A program made the position numbers and the translations under genes. From Actinomadura terrae (GTDB taxonomy: Bacteria; Actinomycetota; Actinomycetes; Streptosporangiales; Streptosporangiaceae), in assembly GCF_022751215.1 (NCBI RefSeq), contig NZ_JAICDG010000002.1:1488001-1552000 (forward strand): a stretch of DNA of 64,000 nucleotides. Direction: 5' to 3'. This document shows, piece after piece, positions 34,748-45,200 of the stretch (position 1 is the stretch's first letter; each line of letters starts with the position of its first letter). A model generated the notes under the pieces. It did not search any database, had not been told where the DNA came from, and saw nothing but the letters and a program-made list of their open reading frames with translations.

Positions 34748-34794
34748 GTACGGCCGCCCCTCCTGAAGTGTCGCCACACGGGTCATCACCTTGA

Positions 34795-34824
34795 GGGATA
34801 CACGGATGGTGTTGATGATGTCAA
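34795..34824 (-). promoter_or_regulatory. Promoter of the acyl-CoA operon
   Basis: On the - strand, TTGACA (34824-34819) and TATCCC (34800-34795) are separated by 18 bp, upstream of the lyase start at 34747. The -35 box lies inside the GTGTTGA...TCAACAC palindrome, so a bound repressor would block polymerase. Confidence 0.55.
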
Positions 34825-34828
34825 CACC
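34808..34828. promoter_or_regulatory. MarR-type operator 1: GGTGTTGA-N5-TCAACACC
   Basis: A perfect inverted repeat with 8-bp arms and a 5-bp centre, 61 bp before the lyase start. It shares GTGTTG-N7-CAACAC with the site between marR and the aldehyde dehydrogenase gene. Confidence 0.7.
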
Positions 34829-34868
34829 GGAGGCCGCGTCGCGCACGATGAGTCACGAGCGGTCGCAC

Positions 34869-35360
34869 TCAGTGTTCGGCACGCTCCAGTGCGCGGCCCA
34901 CGGCGGCCAGCTTGCGCAGCGCCGAGTCGAGGACTTCCTGCTCGTCAGGGGTGAGGCAGGCCAGGAACGCCTCGTTGCGGTCGTTGGCGGCCGAGATCAA
35001 ACCTCGGTAGAGCGACTTTCCGCTGCGGGTCAGCGAGAGCTGCGTGCTGCGGCCGGGCCCCGGCTGGCGCTCCAGCAGGCCGCGCTCGGTCAGCTTGGTC
35101 ACCACCCGGCTCATCTGTGCCTTGTCCAGCCCGGCGAGCCGGGCGAGCTGGTTGACGGTCTGCGGCTCGTCGGCGCCAAGGAGTGCGACCGTCCGCCATT
35201 CGTGCAGGCTGACGCCGTATTCGCGGCGGTAGCGGAGGGCGGCGCTGCGCGACAGCGCGTTCGCGACGCGGTGCAGCCGGTAGGACAATAGCTCCCGGAT
35301 CGGCAGGAGCGCGGTCGTTTCGGCGGCGGGATCCGCGGAGCGGGCGGGATCTGCGTTCAT
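34869..35360 (-). CDS. MarR family transcriptional regulator
   Basis: 163 aa from ATG 35360. The winged-helix core spans about 40-135: LHEWRTVALLGADEPQTVNQLARLAGLDKAQMSRVVTKLTERGLLERQPGPGRSTQLSLTRSG in consecutive parts, where KAQMSRVVTKL is the recognition helix. MarR dimers bind short palindromes and are released by small ligands. It lies between the acyl-CoA operon and the divergent polyamine-like operon, and the same palindrome occurs before both, so it probably controls both and itself. The ligand is unknown. Confidence 0.92.
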   Translation of the reverse strand: MNADPARSADPAAETTALLPIRELLSYRLHRVANALSRSAALRYRREYGVSLHEWRTVALLGADEPQTVNQLARLAGLDKAQMSRVVTKLTERGLLERQPGPGRSTQLSLTRSGKSLYRGLISAANDRNEAFLACLTPDEQEVLDSALRKLAAVGRALERAEH

Positions 35361-35397
35361 GCGCCCACTGTAAAGCCGCGAATCGATACCTCGGAAG

Positions 35398-35416
35398 GTG
35401 TTGACAAATACAACAC
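35398..35416. promoter_or_regulatory. MarR-type operator 2: GTGTTG-N7-CAACAC
   Basis: GTGTTGACAAATACAACAC lies 38 bp before marR and 84 bp before the aldehyde dehydrogenase gene in their 139-bp divergent region. A TTGACA -35-like hexamer (35401-35406) is embedded. It has the same half-sites and spacing as operator 1. Confidence 0.68.
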
Positions 35417-35499
35417 TTGGTTCTCAGACTGCTGACCTGTACCGATCACCGTCGGTTGAGCAGCGTACCGAGTGAGCCGTAGACCGAGGAGGGGCGCCA

Positions 35500-36957
35500 A
35501 TGCCCGCAGAGCCGTCCACCGCCACCCTGTTGATCGACGGGGAGTGGCGCCCGGGGCCCACCGCGTTCGAGGTGGTGGATCCGGCGACGCTGGAGGTCGT
35601 CGCGCACGCCGCCGACGCGGGGCCCGGCGAGGCGCTCGCGGCGCTGGAGGCCGCCTGCGCGGCGTTCCCGGCCTGGCGCGCGACGCCCTCCGAGGACCGC
35701 GCGACCGCCCTGCGGGCCGCCGCCGCCGCGATCCGCGCCGCCGCCGAGCCGCTCGCCGAGCTGATGACGAGCGAGAACGGTAAGCCGCTGCACGAGGCGC
35801 GCGGCGAAGTCATGGGCAGCGCCCGGATGCTCGACTGGGCCGCCGAGGAGGGCCGCCGGGCCGACGGGCGCGTCACCCCCGGCAACCAGGCCGGTCCCGG
35901 GCTGGTGCTGCGCACCCCGGTCGGCCCCGCCCTCGCGATCACCCCGTGGAACTTCCCCGCGAGCATGCTGGTCCGCAAGGTCGGCCTCGCGCTCGCCGCC
36001 GGCTGCCCGGTGATCGTCAAGCCCGCCGAGCAGACCCCGATGATCGGCACCGAGCTCGTCCGGATCATCAACGAGGCCGCCGCGCTGCCCGCCGGCGTGC
36101 TCCAGTCGATCACCACGACGCGCCCGGCCGAGGTCGTCGGCGCGCTGCTGGACGACCCGCGCCTGCGCAAGGTCAGCTTCACCGGCTCGACCGAGGTCGG
36201 CCTCGGCCTGATCCGCTCCACCGGGGCGCGGCTGCGCCGGACCTCGCTGGAGATGGGCGGGCACTCCCCGGCGATCGTGTTCGGCGACGCCGACCTCGCC
36301 ACCGCCGCCGCGGCCGTCAGCGCGGCCAAGTTCGCCAACGCCGGGCAGAGCTGCATCGCGATCAACCGGCTGTACGTCCAGCGCGGCGCGCTGGAGGAGT
36401 TCCTGCCGCTGCTGCTGGAGCGGGTCGCGGCGCTGCGCCTCGGCCACGGCGCCGACGAGGGCACGACGCTCGGCCCGCTGATCGACTTCGCCGGCCTCGA
36501 CAAGGTCGAGCGGCACGTCACCGACGCCGTCAAGCGCGGCGCGACGGTCGCCGCCGGGGGCCGCCGCTGGACCGGCGAGGGCGCGCGTCCCGGGCTGACC
36601 GGCGCGTTCTACGAGCCGACCGTCCTGACCGGGGTGGACGACTCGATGCTGATCAGCTCCGAGGAGACGTTCGGGCCGGTGCTGCCGATCTACGCCTTCG
36701 ACGACGACGAGGACGCGCTGCGCCGCGCCAACGCGAGCGAGTACGGCCTGGCCGCCTACGTCTTCGGCTCGGGCCTCAGCCGGATCTGGCGGGCCGTGGA
36801 GTCCCTGGACTTCGGCATCGTCGCGGTCAACGACCCCGCGCCGGTGCGTCCCGAGCTGCCGTTCGGCGGCATGAAGAACAGCGGCCAGGAGCGCGAGGGC
36901 GGCAGCGAGGGCATCGACGCCTACCTGGAGACCAAGTCCGTTTCGGTGAGGCTGTGA
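35500..36957 (+). CDS. NAD(P)-dependent aldehyde dehydrogenase (succinate-semialdehyde type)
   Basis: 485 aa from ATG 35500, with GGAGG upstream. [33 protein letters not shown] (cofactor), catalytic Glu E251 in EMGGHSP and nucleophile C285 in NAGQSCIA are spaced as in active ALDHs. The C-terminal [19 protein letters not shown] is typical of the GabD branch. It oxidises an aldehyde such as one produced by the adjacent aminotransferase. First gene of a long + strand operon with an ABC importer. Confidence 0.93.
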   Translation: MPAEPSTATLLIDGEWRPGPTAFEVVDPATLEVVAHAADAGPGEALAALEAACAAFPAWRATPSEDRATALRAAAAAIRAAAEPLAELMTSENGKPLHEARGEVMGSARMLDWAAEEGRRADGRVTPGNQAGPGLVLRTPVGPALAITPWNFPASMLVRKVGLALAAGCPVIVKPAEQTPMIGTELVRIINEAAALPAGVLQSITTTRPAEVVGALLDDPRLRKVSFTGSTEVGLGLIRSTGARLRRTSLEMGGHSPAIVFGDADLATAAAAVSAAKFANAGQSCIAINRLYVQRGALEEFLPLLLERVAALRLGHGADEGTTLGPLIDFAGLDKVERHVTDAVKRGATVAAGGRRWTGEGARPGLTGAFYEPTVLTGVDDSMLISSEETFGPVLPIYAFDDDEDALRRANASEYGLAAYVFGSGLSRIWRAVESLDFGIVAVNDPAPVRPELPFGGMKNSGQEREGGSEGIDAYLETKSVSVRL

Positions 36958-36967
36958 GGACGGCGCC

Positions 36968-38275
36968 ATGACGATGGAACAGCACGCCACCCGCGAGCAG
37001 GCGGACGCGACGGACCTCGCCGAGCGGGACGTCCGGACGATCATCCACCCGCACAGCGTGATCGGGGAGCCGGCCGAGCCGCTCGTCCTCGACCGCGGCG
37101 AGGGCGCCGTGGTCTGGGACGTGCAGGGCCGGTCCTACATCGACGGCACCTGCGGGCTGTGGCAGTGCCCGGTCGGCCACGGCCGCCGGGAGCTGGCCGA
37201 CGCCGCCGCCGCGCAGATCGCCAAGCTGGAGTTCTACTCCTCGTTCGGCGACTACTCCAACGAGCCGTCGATCAGGCTGGCCGAGAAGCTGCTGGAGCTG
37301 GCCCCCGCGGGCCTGCGGCGGGTGTTCTTCACCAACGGCGGCTCCGAGGGCAACGAGACCGCGATCAAGCTGGCGCGGCTCGCCCAGCACCACGCGGGCC
37401 ACCCGGAGCGCACGATCGTCCTCGCCCGCTCGGCCGGGTACCACGGGATGGGCGGCGGCTCGCTCGCCGCGACCGGCATCGACCGGCTGCGCGAGGGCTA
37501 CGGGCCGCTCGTCCCCGGCATCGAGTTCCTCGGCAAGCCGCACGCCGTCGCCGGGGACCCCGGCACCGCGGACCGGCTGATCGCCGAGCTGGAGGAGCGG
37601 ATCGAGTCGATCGGCCCGGAGCGGATCGCCGCGTTCATCGGCGAGCCCGTCCTCGGCGTCGGCGGCATGGTCCCGCCCCCGGACGGCTACTGGCCGCGGG
37701 TGCAGGAGGTCCTGCGCCGGCACGGCATCCTGCTGATCGTCGACGAGATCGTCACCGCGTTCGGCCGCACCGGCCACTGGTTCGCCAGCGAGCGGTACGG
37801 CATCGAGCCTGACATGATCGTCACTGCGAAGGGCCTGTCCAGCGGATACATTCCAATGGGGGCCGTTCTCATCGGCCAGCGGGTCCTCGACCTGGCAGGA
37901 GGCGCGGCCTTCCTGCACGGCTTCACCTACAACGGCCATCCGGTCGGCGCCGCCGTCGCTCTCGCCAACATCGAGATTTTGCGGCGGGAAAATCTTTTGG
38001 AACGAGCCACCACGCTCGGTACGCGGCTGCTGGACGCGCTGCGCCCCCTGGAGGAGCTCGACCACGTCCTCGAGGTGCGCGGCGTCGGGCTCATGCTCGG
38101 CATCGAGTTCACCGGGGGCGACACCTCCGGGGTGCAGGCCGGGGCGCGCGCCGAGGGCGTGATCGTCCGCGCGTCCGGCACAAGCATCGTCCTGTCTCCG
38201 CCTCTGGTGATCACAGAGGAGCAGGTGGATACCCTCGCGCGGGTCCTGATCGAGCAGGTCAGGGCGGCGCACTAA
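36968..38275 (+). CDS. Class III PLP-dependent aminotransferase
   Basis: 435 aa from ATG 36968. [17 protein letters not shown] binds the PLP phosphate, [14 protein letters not shown] contains the PLP-contacting Asp, and the Schiff-base lysine is K288 in TAKGLSSGY. Members transfer the terminal amino group of omega-amino acids, GABA, putrescine or similar amines. Between an aldehyde dehydrogenase and a Pot-like importer, a diamine or amino-acid substrate is the natural inference. A patch near 37805-38010 has lower third-position GC than the rest of the gene. Confidence 0.92.
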   Translation: MTMEQHATREQADATDLAERDVRTIIHPHSVIGEPAEPLVLDRGEGAVVWDVQGRSYIDGTCGLWQCPVGHGRRELADAAAAQIAKLEFYSSFGDYSNEPSIRLAEKLLELAPAGLRRVFFTNGGSEGNETAIKLARLAQHHAGHPERTIVLARSAGYHGMGGGSLAATGIDRLREGYGPLVPGIEFLGKPHAVAGDPGTADRLIAELEERIESIGPERIAAFIGEPVLGVGGMVPPPDGYWPRVQEVLRRHGILLIVDEIVTAFGRTGHWFASERYGIEPDMIVTAKGLSSGYIPMGAVLIGQRVLDLAGGAAFLHGFTYNGHPVGAAVALANIEILRRENLLERATTLGTRLLDALRPLEELDHVLEVRGVGLMLGIEFTGGDTSGVQAGARAEGVIVRASGTSIVLSPPLVITEEQVDTLARVLIEQVRAAH

Positions 38276-38322
38276 GTCAACGAATCCGTCGGGGACCCAC
38301 TACCGAGCACTGGAGGAAGACC

Positions 38323-39372
38323 GTGCGTCGGAACATAGGCATCAAGACCAGGGCGGCGGCCGCTGGTCTGGCCGTGACCATGGTCGCGGCATGCGGCATC
38401 GGCAATCCCTCGAACAAGAGCGACGCGCTCACGTTCGTGTCGACCGGCAGCCCCTTCCAGGACTACCAGAACAAGGCGTGGGCCGAGCCGTTCACCGCCC
38501 AGACCGGGGTGAAGGTCCGCAACGACGGGCCGGTCGACGAGGCGCGCATGAAGACGATGGTCGAGGCGCGCAAGGTCAGCTGGGACGTCGTCGACACCAG
38601 CGCCGCCGCCGCCGTGCAGTACTGCGGCAAGTACCTGGAGAAGCTCGACTTCTCCGTCATCGACAAGAACGTCTTCCCGCCGGGGACGGTCGGGGACTGC
38701 GGCGTCCCGGCGTACAACTACAGCCTGATCTTCATGTACGACAAGCAGAAGTACAAGGACAACCCGCCCACCAAGATCGGGGACTTCTTCGACGTCCAGA
38801 AGTACCCCGGGCGGCGGATCGTCCCGCCGGAGATCGCGGTGGGGCTGCTGGAGGCGGCCCTGCTCGGCGACGGCGTCCCCGAGAAGCAGCTCTACCCGCT
38901 GGACCTCGACCGCGCGTTCCGCAAGCTCCAGCCGATCAAGAAGTCCACCACCTTCGCCAAGACCTACGGCCAGCAGCAGCAGATGATGGTCGACCGCCAG
39001 GTCGACATGGCCCTGGTGCTGTCGGCCCGGGCCTACCAGTCGCTCAAGGCGGGCGCCCCGTTCGAGCCCGTCTTCGACAAGACGGTAGTGAACTGGGATG
39101 ACCTGGTGGTGCCCAAGGGGGCACCGAACAAGGAACAGGCGATGAAGTTCATCGCCTTCGCCTCCCGCAACGACCCGTCGGCGAAGCTCGCGCAGCTGGC
39201 CTCCGTCCAGCCGATCAACGAGAACATCGTGCCGAAGTACGACCCGATCCAGCAGCGGGTCAACCCGTTCACGCCCGACCGCAAGCACTCGATCGTGCGC
39301 TCGAACTCCGACTGGTGGGGCAAGAACTTCGACGAGGTCACCAAGCGCTACACCACCTGGCTCGCGGGGTGA
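38323..39372 (+). CDS. Polyamine-type ABC transporter substrate-binding lipoprotein
   Basis: 349 aa from GTG 38323, with GGAGG upstream. The lipoprotein signal ends VTMVAACGIG. The mature protein has the PotD-like order: LTFVSTGSPFQDYQNKAW, WDVVDTSAAAAVQYC, CGVPAYNYSLIFMYDK, VDMALVLSARAYQSLKAG, and a C-terminal YDPIQQRVN...DWWGKNFDEV. It captures a small cationic or amino ligand outside the cell and delivers it to the two permeases encoded next. The family is secure; the ligand is not identified. Confidence 0.9.
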   Translation: MRRNIGIKTRAAAAGLAVTMVAACGIGNPSNKSDALTFVSTGSPFQDYQNKAWAEPFTAQTGVKVRNDGPVDEARMKTMVEARKVSWDVVDTSAAAAVQYCGKYLEKLDFSVIDKNVFPPGTVGDCGVPAYNYSLIFMYDKQKYKDNPPTKIGDFFDVQKYPGRRIVPPEIAVGLLEAALLGDGVPEKQLYPLDLDRAFRKLQPIKKSTTFAKTYGQQQQMMVDRQVDMALVLSARAYQSLKAGAPFEPVFDKTVVNWDDLVVPKGAPNKEQAMKFIAFASRNDPSAKLAQLASVQPINENIVPKYDPIQQRVNPFTPDRKHSIVRSNSDWWGKNFDEVTKRYTTWLAG

Positions 39373-39379
39373 GGCATCC

Positions 39380-40261
39380 ATGACCACCACGACGGTCAAG
39401 GCACGGTCGCAGGTACGCGGGGCACCGCGCACCCGGGGGCGCGCGGCCTGGTTCGTCCTGCCGGCGACGGCGCTGTTGCTGGTGTTCTTCTTCTATCCGA
39501 TCGCGACGATCGTGTGGCGCAGCCTCACCGAGCCCGACGCGGGCCTCGGGAACTACACGGCGCTGCTGCACGACGGCCTGTCGGTGAAGGTGCTGGTCAG
39601 GACGCTGGTCACCGCGCTCATCGTCGCCGCGACGACGCTGGTCATCGCCTACCCGTACGCGTACGCGATGACCAAGGTCCGCCCCCGGACCCGCGCGGTG
39701 CTGACGGTGATCGTCCTGCTGCCGTTCTGGACGTCGCTGATGGCCCGCAACTTCGCCTGGTACATGCTGGAGCAGCGCGGCGGGCCGATCGAGCGGTTCC
39801 TCGGCCTGATCGGGTTCGACGGCGTCGTGCTGCTCGGCACCGTCGCGGGCGTCACGGTGGCGATGGTGCAGGTGATGCTGCCGTTCATGGTGCTGCCGCT
39901 GTACAGCGCCATGGAGCAGATCGACAAGCGGCTGCTGGACGCGGCGGGCAGCCTCGGCGCCCCGCGCTGGCGGGCGTTCGCGCGGGTGTACGTCCCGCTG
40001 TCGGTGCCGGGCATGCTGTCGGGCTTCTCGCTGGTGTTCATCATGACGCTCGGCTTCTACATCACCCCGGCGCTGCTGGGCTCGCCGCAGAACTCGCTGA
40101 TCTCGCAGGTGATCGGCGAGCGGGTGAGCAAGCTGCTGGACTTCGGCGGCGCGGGCGCGCTCGGCACCGTCCTGCTCGGCGTGACGCTGCTGGTGCTGTT
40201 CATCGTGTCGCGGTTCGGCGGACCGGCGAGGGCCCTCGGAGGGGCGGTGACCCATGACTGA
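39380..40261 (+). CDS. ABC transporter permease (PotB-like)
   Basis: 293 aa with about six membrane helices: the first at about 30-52, the rest spread through 75-280. The EAA-type loop facing the ATPase is LDAAGSLGAPRWRAFARVYVPLSVPG. It is part of the import channel with the next gene, which starts 8 bp before its stop. Confidence 0.9.
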   Translation: MTTTTVKARSQVRGAPRTRGRAAWFVLPATALLLVFFFYPIATIVWRSLTEPDAGLGNYTALLHDGLSVKVLVRTLVTALIVAATTLVIAYPYAYAMTKVRPRTRAVLTVIVLLPFWTSLMARNFAWYMLEQRGGPIERFLGLIGFDGVVLLGTVAGVTVAMVQVMLPFMVLPLYSAMEQIDKRLLDAAGSLGAPRWRAFARVYVPLSVPGMLSGFSLVFIMTLGFYITPALLGSPQNSLISQVIGERVSKLLDFGGAGALGTVLLGVTLLVLFIVSRFGGPARALGGAVTHD

Positions 40262-41090
40262 GCAGGCTGTGGAAACCCGCGAGAAGGAACCGGTCAGGGC
40301 GCAGCGGGACGGCGGGATCGGCTGGGGTCTGCGGACGGCCGTCGGGCTGACCGCGCTGCTGCTGATCGCCCCGACCGTGGTGGTGATCCCGATGAGCTTC
40401 TCGGGGGCCACGACGTTCGAGTTCCCGCCGAAGTCGTGGTCGCTGCGCTGGTACAAGTCGTTCTTCGGCTCCGAGAAGTGGATGTACGCGCTGCTCACCT
40501 CGGTCCAGATCGGGCTGCTGGTCGCGGTGGCCGCGACGATCCTCGGGGTCGCGGTCGCGCTCGGGCTGACCCGGTCGCGGTTCCGGGGGCGCGGCGCCGT
40601 CCGGCAGCTGATGATGGCGCCGATGATCATGCCGGGGATCGTGGTCGCGATCGCGATCTACGGCGTGTTCATCCGCTGGCAGCTCAACGGCACCGCGATC
40701 GGCTTCGTGATCGCGCACACCGTGCTCGCGCTGCCGTTCGTGGTGACGGCGGTGTCCACCAGCCTCGCCGGGTACGACCGGACGCAGGACATCGCCGCCG
40801 CGACCCTCGGCGCCACCGCGTGGACGACGTTCTTCCGCATCACGGTCCCGCAGGTGCTGCCGGGCGTGCTGTCCGGCTTCGCGTTCGCGTTCGTCACCTC
40901 GCTCGACGAGGTCGTCGTCGCGCTCTTCCTCCAGACACCCGACATCCAGACCCTGCCGGTGCAGATGTACAACTCCATCACCCTGGAAATCGACCCCACC
41001 ATCGCTGCGGCGTCGAGCGTGATGGTGGTCGCGACCACCCTCGTGCTGCTCGTCCCGCAGCTCGTGCGCCGCGAGCGGAGGACACGATGA
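40254..41090 (+). CDS. ABC transporter permease (PotC-like)
   Basis: 278 aa with about six membrane helices. The coupling loop is DIAAATLGATAWTTFFRITVPQVLPG. It overlaps the PotB-like gene by 8 bp and the ATPase gene start by 4 bp, so the transporter is translated as a coupled unit. Confidence 0.9.
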   Translation: MTEQAVETREKEPVRAQRDGGIGWGLRTAVGLTALLLIAPTVVVIPMSFSGATTFEFPPKSWSLRWYKSFFGSEKWMYALLTSVQIGLLVAVAATILGVAVALGLTRSRFRGRGAVRQLMMAPMIMPGIVVAIAIYGVFIRWQLNGTAIGFVIAHTVLALPFVVTAVSTSLAGYDRTQDIAAATLGATAWTTFFRITVPQVLPGVLSGFAFAFVTSLDEVVVALFLQTPDIQTLPVQMYNSITLEIDPTIAAASSVMVVATTLVLLVPQLVRRERRTR

Positions 41091-42226
41091 ACCCCAGCAG
41101 CAAGGAAGCCGCCCGCGGAATCCGCATCAAGGGGGTCTCCAAGCTCTACACCGGGACGTCGCGCCCGGCGGTGGACGAGGTGTCGCTCGACATCGCCGAC
41201 GGCGAGTTCATGACGTTCCTCGGCCCGTCCGGGTCGGGCAAGACGACGATGCTGTCGATGCTCGCCGGGTTCGTGTCGGTGTCGGCGGGGTCGATCGAGA
41301 TCGACGGCCGCGACGTGTCGCGGCTGAAGCCGCACAAGCGCGACCTCGGTGTGGTGTTCCAGCAGTACGCGCTGTTCCCGCACCTCAGCGTCACCAAGAA
41401 CGTCGCGTTCCCGCTCCAGCAGCGCAAGATGCCGAAGGCGGAGATCGCGAAGCGGGTGGCCGAGACGCTCGACCTCGTCCACCTCGGCGACTACGCCGAC
41501 CGGCTGCCCGGCCAGCTCTCCGGCGGCCAGCAGCAGCGGGTCGCGCTGGCCCGCGCGGTCGTCTACGAGCCCCGGGCCCTGCTGATGGACGAGCCGCTCG
41601 GCGCCCTCGACAAGCGGCTGCGCGACCAGCTCCAGCGGGAGATCGCGCGGATGCACCGCGAGCTCGGCATGACGTTCATCTTCGTCACCCACGACCAGCA
41701 CGAGGCGCTGACGCTCTCCGACCGCATCGCGGTCTTCAACGAGGGCCGCATCGAGCAGGTCGGCAAGCCCGCCGACCTGTACGAGCGGCCGGAGACGCTG
41801 TTCGTCGCCGAGTTCCTCGGCGAGTCCACCGGGTTCCGGGGGACGGTCGACAAGGCGGCCGGGATCTTGCAGTGCGGCGAGAACGCGCTGCGGGCGCCGC
41901 GCCTGGACCCGGAGCTGGACCGCTGCGCGGGCGTCGCGGTCGTGCGTCCCGAGCGGCTGAGGCTGCACGTCGACGCGTCCGAGGTGCACGCCGAGCACAA
42001 CTGCGTCGGCGCGACCGTCACCGAGATCGTCTACGTCGGCGACCGGCACCAGGTCGGGTTGAAGTTCGCCGACGGCACCCGGGGCCTCGCCTCGCACCCG
42101 GTCGGCTCGCCGCTGCCCGCGATGCCGGGCGAGGGCGTCACGGTGAGCTGGGACCCCCGGCACCAGGCGATCGTCCGCGACCACGCGGGCGGGACCGCGC
42201 CCGCCGCCGTCCCGGCCGGGGCCTGA
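41087..42226 (+). CDS. ABC transporter ATP-binding protein (PotA-like)
   Basis: 379 aa from ATG 41087. Walker A GPSGSGKT is at 46-53, the Q-loop in VVFQQYALFPHLSV, signature LSGGQQQRVALARA, Walker B ALLMDEPLGALD and the switch histidine in FVTHDQHEAL. A C-terminal TOBE domain (about 290-370) is typical of PotA and other carbohydrate/polyamine importers. It powers the permeases encoded upstream. Confidence 0.94.
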   Translation: MNPSSKEAARGIRIKGVSKLYTGTSRPAVDEVSLDIADGEFMTFLGPSGSGKTTMLSMLAGFVSVSAGSIEIDGRDVSRLKPHKRDLGVVFQQYALFPHLSVTKNVAFPLQQRKMPKAEIAKRVAETLDLVHLGDYADRLPGQLSGGQQQRVALARAVVYEPRALLMDEPLGALDKRLRDQLQREIARMHRELGMTFIFVTHDQHEALTLSDRIAVFNEGRIEQVGKPADLYERPETLFVAEFLGESTGFRGTVDKAAGILQCGENALRAPRLDPELDRCAGVAVVRPERLRLHVDASEVHAEHNCVGATVTEIVYVGDRHQVGLKFADGTRGLASHPVGSPLPAMPGEGVTVSWDPRHQAIVRDHAGGTAPAAVPAGA

Positions 42227-42277
42227 TCCACCGCCCTCCCACCGCACCGATCCACCTTCGCGAATGGAGTTCCTTCC

Positions 42278-45200
42278 GTGGCACCGCACACCGACGGCAC
42301 CGCGACCGACCCGCGCTACGAGCGCATCACCGCCGGCCCGCCCGAGGTGACCGACGGCTTCCTCCGGGACGTCCTGCGGGACGGCTACGGGCTCGGCAGT
42401 GTCACGAGGCCCGTCGCGCTCCGGCCGCTGGCGGGCGAGACCGACCGCAACACCGAGGTCACCGACGAGACCGGCGCGCGCTACGTCCTGAAGGTCACCG
42501 GGCCGGGGGAGCGGCGGGCGGCGGAGTTCCAGACCGCGCTGCTCGACCATCTCGCCGCGCGCGACCTCGGGTTCGAGGTGCCGCGCGTCGTCCCCGGCCT
42601 GGACGGCGCGCGGGACCGGATCGTGGACGGGCTGCTCGTCCGGATGCTGACGTTCGTGTCCGGCGTCCCGCTGGCCGAGGCGCCGCGCCGCTCGCCCGAG
42701 CTGCTCGCCGACGTCGGCGCGGTCTCCGGGCGGCTCGCCGCCGCGACCGCCGAGTTCACCCACCAGGACCCGCCCGAGGCGCACTACTGGGAGTTCGCGC
42801 ACGCGGGCACGGCGCTCACCGACTCGCTGCCGCACGTCGAGGACCCGGACCTGCGCGCGGCCGCCGCGCTCATCCAGGCCCGCTACCTCCCGCTGGTGGA
42901 CGGGCGGCTGGACGGGCTGCCGGTCGCGGTCGTCCACCACGACCTCAACGTCTTCAACGTGCTGGTGCGCGCCGAGGGCAGCCGCACCCGCGTGTCCGGG
43001 GTGATCGACTTCGGCGACGCGGCGGCCGTCCCCCGGGTCGCCGACCTCGCCGTGCTGCTGTCCAGCGTCATGCGCGGCGCGGACCGCCCGCTGGAGGTCG
43101 CCGCGACGCTCACCGCCGCCTACCACGCCGCGTGCCCGCTGTCGGAGGACGAGATCGACCTGCTGTTCCCGCTGGTCGCGATCCGGTCGGCGGCGGTCGC
43201 GGCGACCACCGCGCGGCTGTCGGCGGGCCGCGCGCACGGCGACCCCCGGCACCGCCGGTCCGGCGCCTCCGACCTGGCCCGGCTGCTCGCCGAGGTCCCG
43301 GCGGAGATGGGGGCGGCGGCCGTCCGCACGGCGTGCGGGCTGCCCGCCCACCCCGCCACCGCGACGGCCGCCGCCTGGCTCGCCGAGAACACCGCCGCGA
43401 TCACCCCGCCGGTCGCGGGACCGCTCGCGGTGATCGACCTCGGCGCGAGCGGCGACTGCTACGACGGCGCCGACCCCCGCGAGCCCGACGCCCTGCGCGC
43501 CGCCGCGCGCGAAGCGATCCTCGCGTTCGGGCCGGAGACGCCGGTGGGCCGCTACGCCGAGCCCCGGTTCATTGCGCCGCGGCGGCGCGGCGCCGACGTC
43601 ACGCTCGGCGTCGAGGTGTTCGCCGCCTCCGGCACCGAGGTCCGCGCGCCGCTGGCCGGGCGGGTGGAGGCCACCGCCCCGGCGCTGGTGCTGCTCCACG
43701 AGCCGGTCGAGGGCGTGCGCTTCCGCACCGTCCACACCGGTGTGTCCACGCGCCTCGCCGCCGGCGACGACGTCGCGGCGGGCGGCACGCTCGGCGCGGT
43801 CGCCGCCGAGACCGCCGACGGGCTGCCGCCGCGCGTGCGGCTCCAGGTCACGGCCGTGCCGGTCGCGTCCTGGCCGGACGTCCCGCACCTGGCGCCCGGC
43901 GACGGCAGCGCGCTCTGGCGCGAGCTGTTCCCCGACCCGACCCCGCTGCTCGGCGCGCAGGACGCGGTCGCGGCGCCGGTCACAGCGTGGGTGCCCACCG
44001 CCGACCGCGCGCTGCCGAAGCGGCACCACCACCTGCCCAACACCCACCCGACCTACTTCACGAACCCGATCGCGATGGTCCGCGCCCGCGACTGCCGGTT
44101 CTACGACGAGCACGGCCGCTCCTACCTGGACGCGCTGAACAACGTCACGCTGGTCGGGCACGGCCACCCGAAGCTCGTCGAGGTCGCCGCGCGGCAGCTG
44201 AGCAGGCTGAACACCAACACCCGGTTCGTCTACGACGTGCTGACCGAGTACGCCGAGCGGCTCACCGCGACGCTCCCGGACGGCCTGGACGTCGTCTACT
44301 TCGTCAACTCCGGCAGCGAGGCCAACGACCTCGCGCTGCGGATGTCGCGCTACCTCACCAAGCGCGACGACGTCGTGATCATCGACGACGCCTACCACGG
44401 CTACACGACGACGGTCGCCGACGTGAGCCCGTCGCGCTACAAGCACTACGGCAAGCCCGACACCACCCACCCGACGCCCGTGCCCGACCGCTACCGGGGC
44501 CGCTACGGCTACGACGACCCGGAGGCGGGCGCGCACTACGCGCAGCACGTCATCGACACCTTCGACCGGCTCGCCGCCGAGGGCCGCCCGCCCGCCGCGT
44601 ACCTGTTCGAGGCGCTGCTGGCGGGCGGCGGCCAGGTCGTGCTGCCGCCCGGCTACCTCGCGCCGATCTTCGCCGCCGCGTCCCGGCACGGCGCGCTGAC
44701 GATCGCCGACGAGGTCCAGGTCGGGTTCGGACGGCTCGGCGAGGCGTTCTGGGGCTTCCAGACGCAGGGGCCCGACGTCGTCCCGGACTTCGTGACGATG
44801 GGCAAGGCGATGGGCAACGGCTTCCCGGTGGCGGCGATGGTCACCACCCGTGAGATCTCTCAGGGGTTCGACGCCACCGGGAGGTTCTTCTCCACCTACG
44901 GCGGCAACCCGGTCGCCTGCGCGGTCGGCCTGGAGCTGCTGAAGGTCGTCGAGGAGGAGGGCCTGCAACAGAACGCGCTGGAGACCGGCCAGTACCTGCG
45001 GGACGTGCTCGCCGCGCTCGCGCCCAAGCACGAGCTGATCGGCGACGTGCGCGGCCAGGGCTTCTACAGCGGCGTCGAGTTCGTCCTGGACCGCGGCACC
45101 AAGGAGCCCGCGTCGGAGGAGACCCTGCTGATCTGCGAGCGGCTGAAGGACCGCGGCGTCCTCGTCTACCCGACCGGGCCCGCGTGGAACATCCTCAAGC

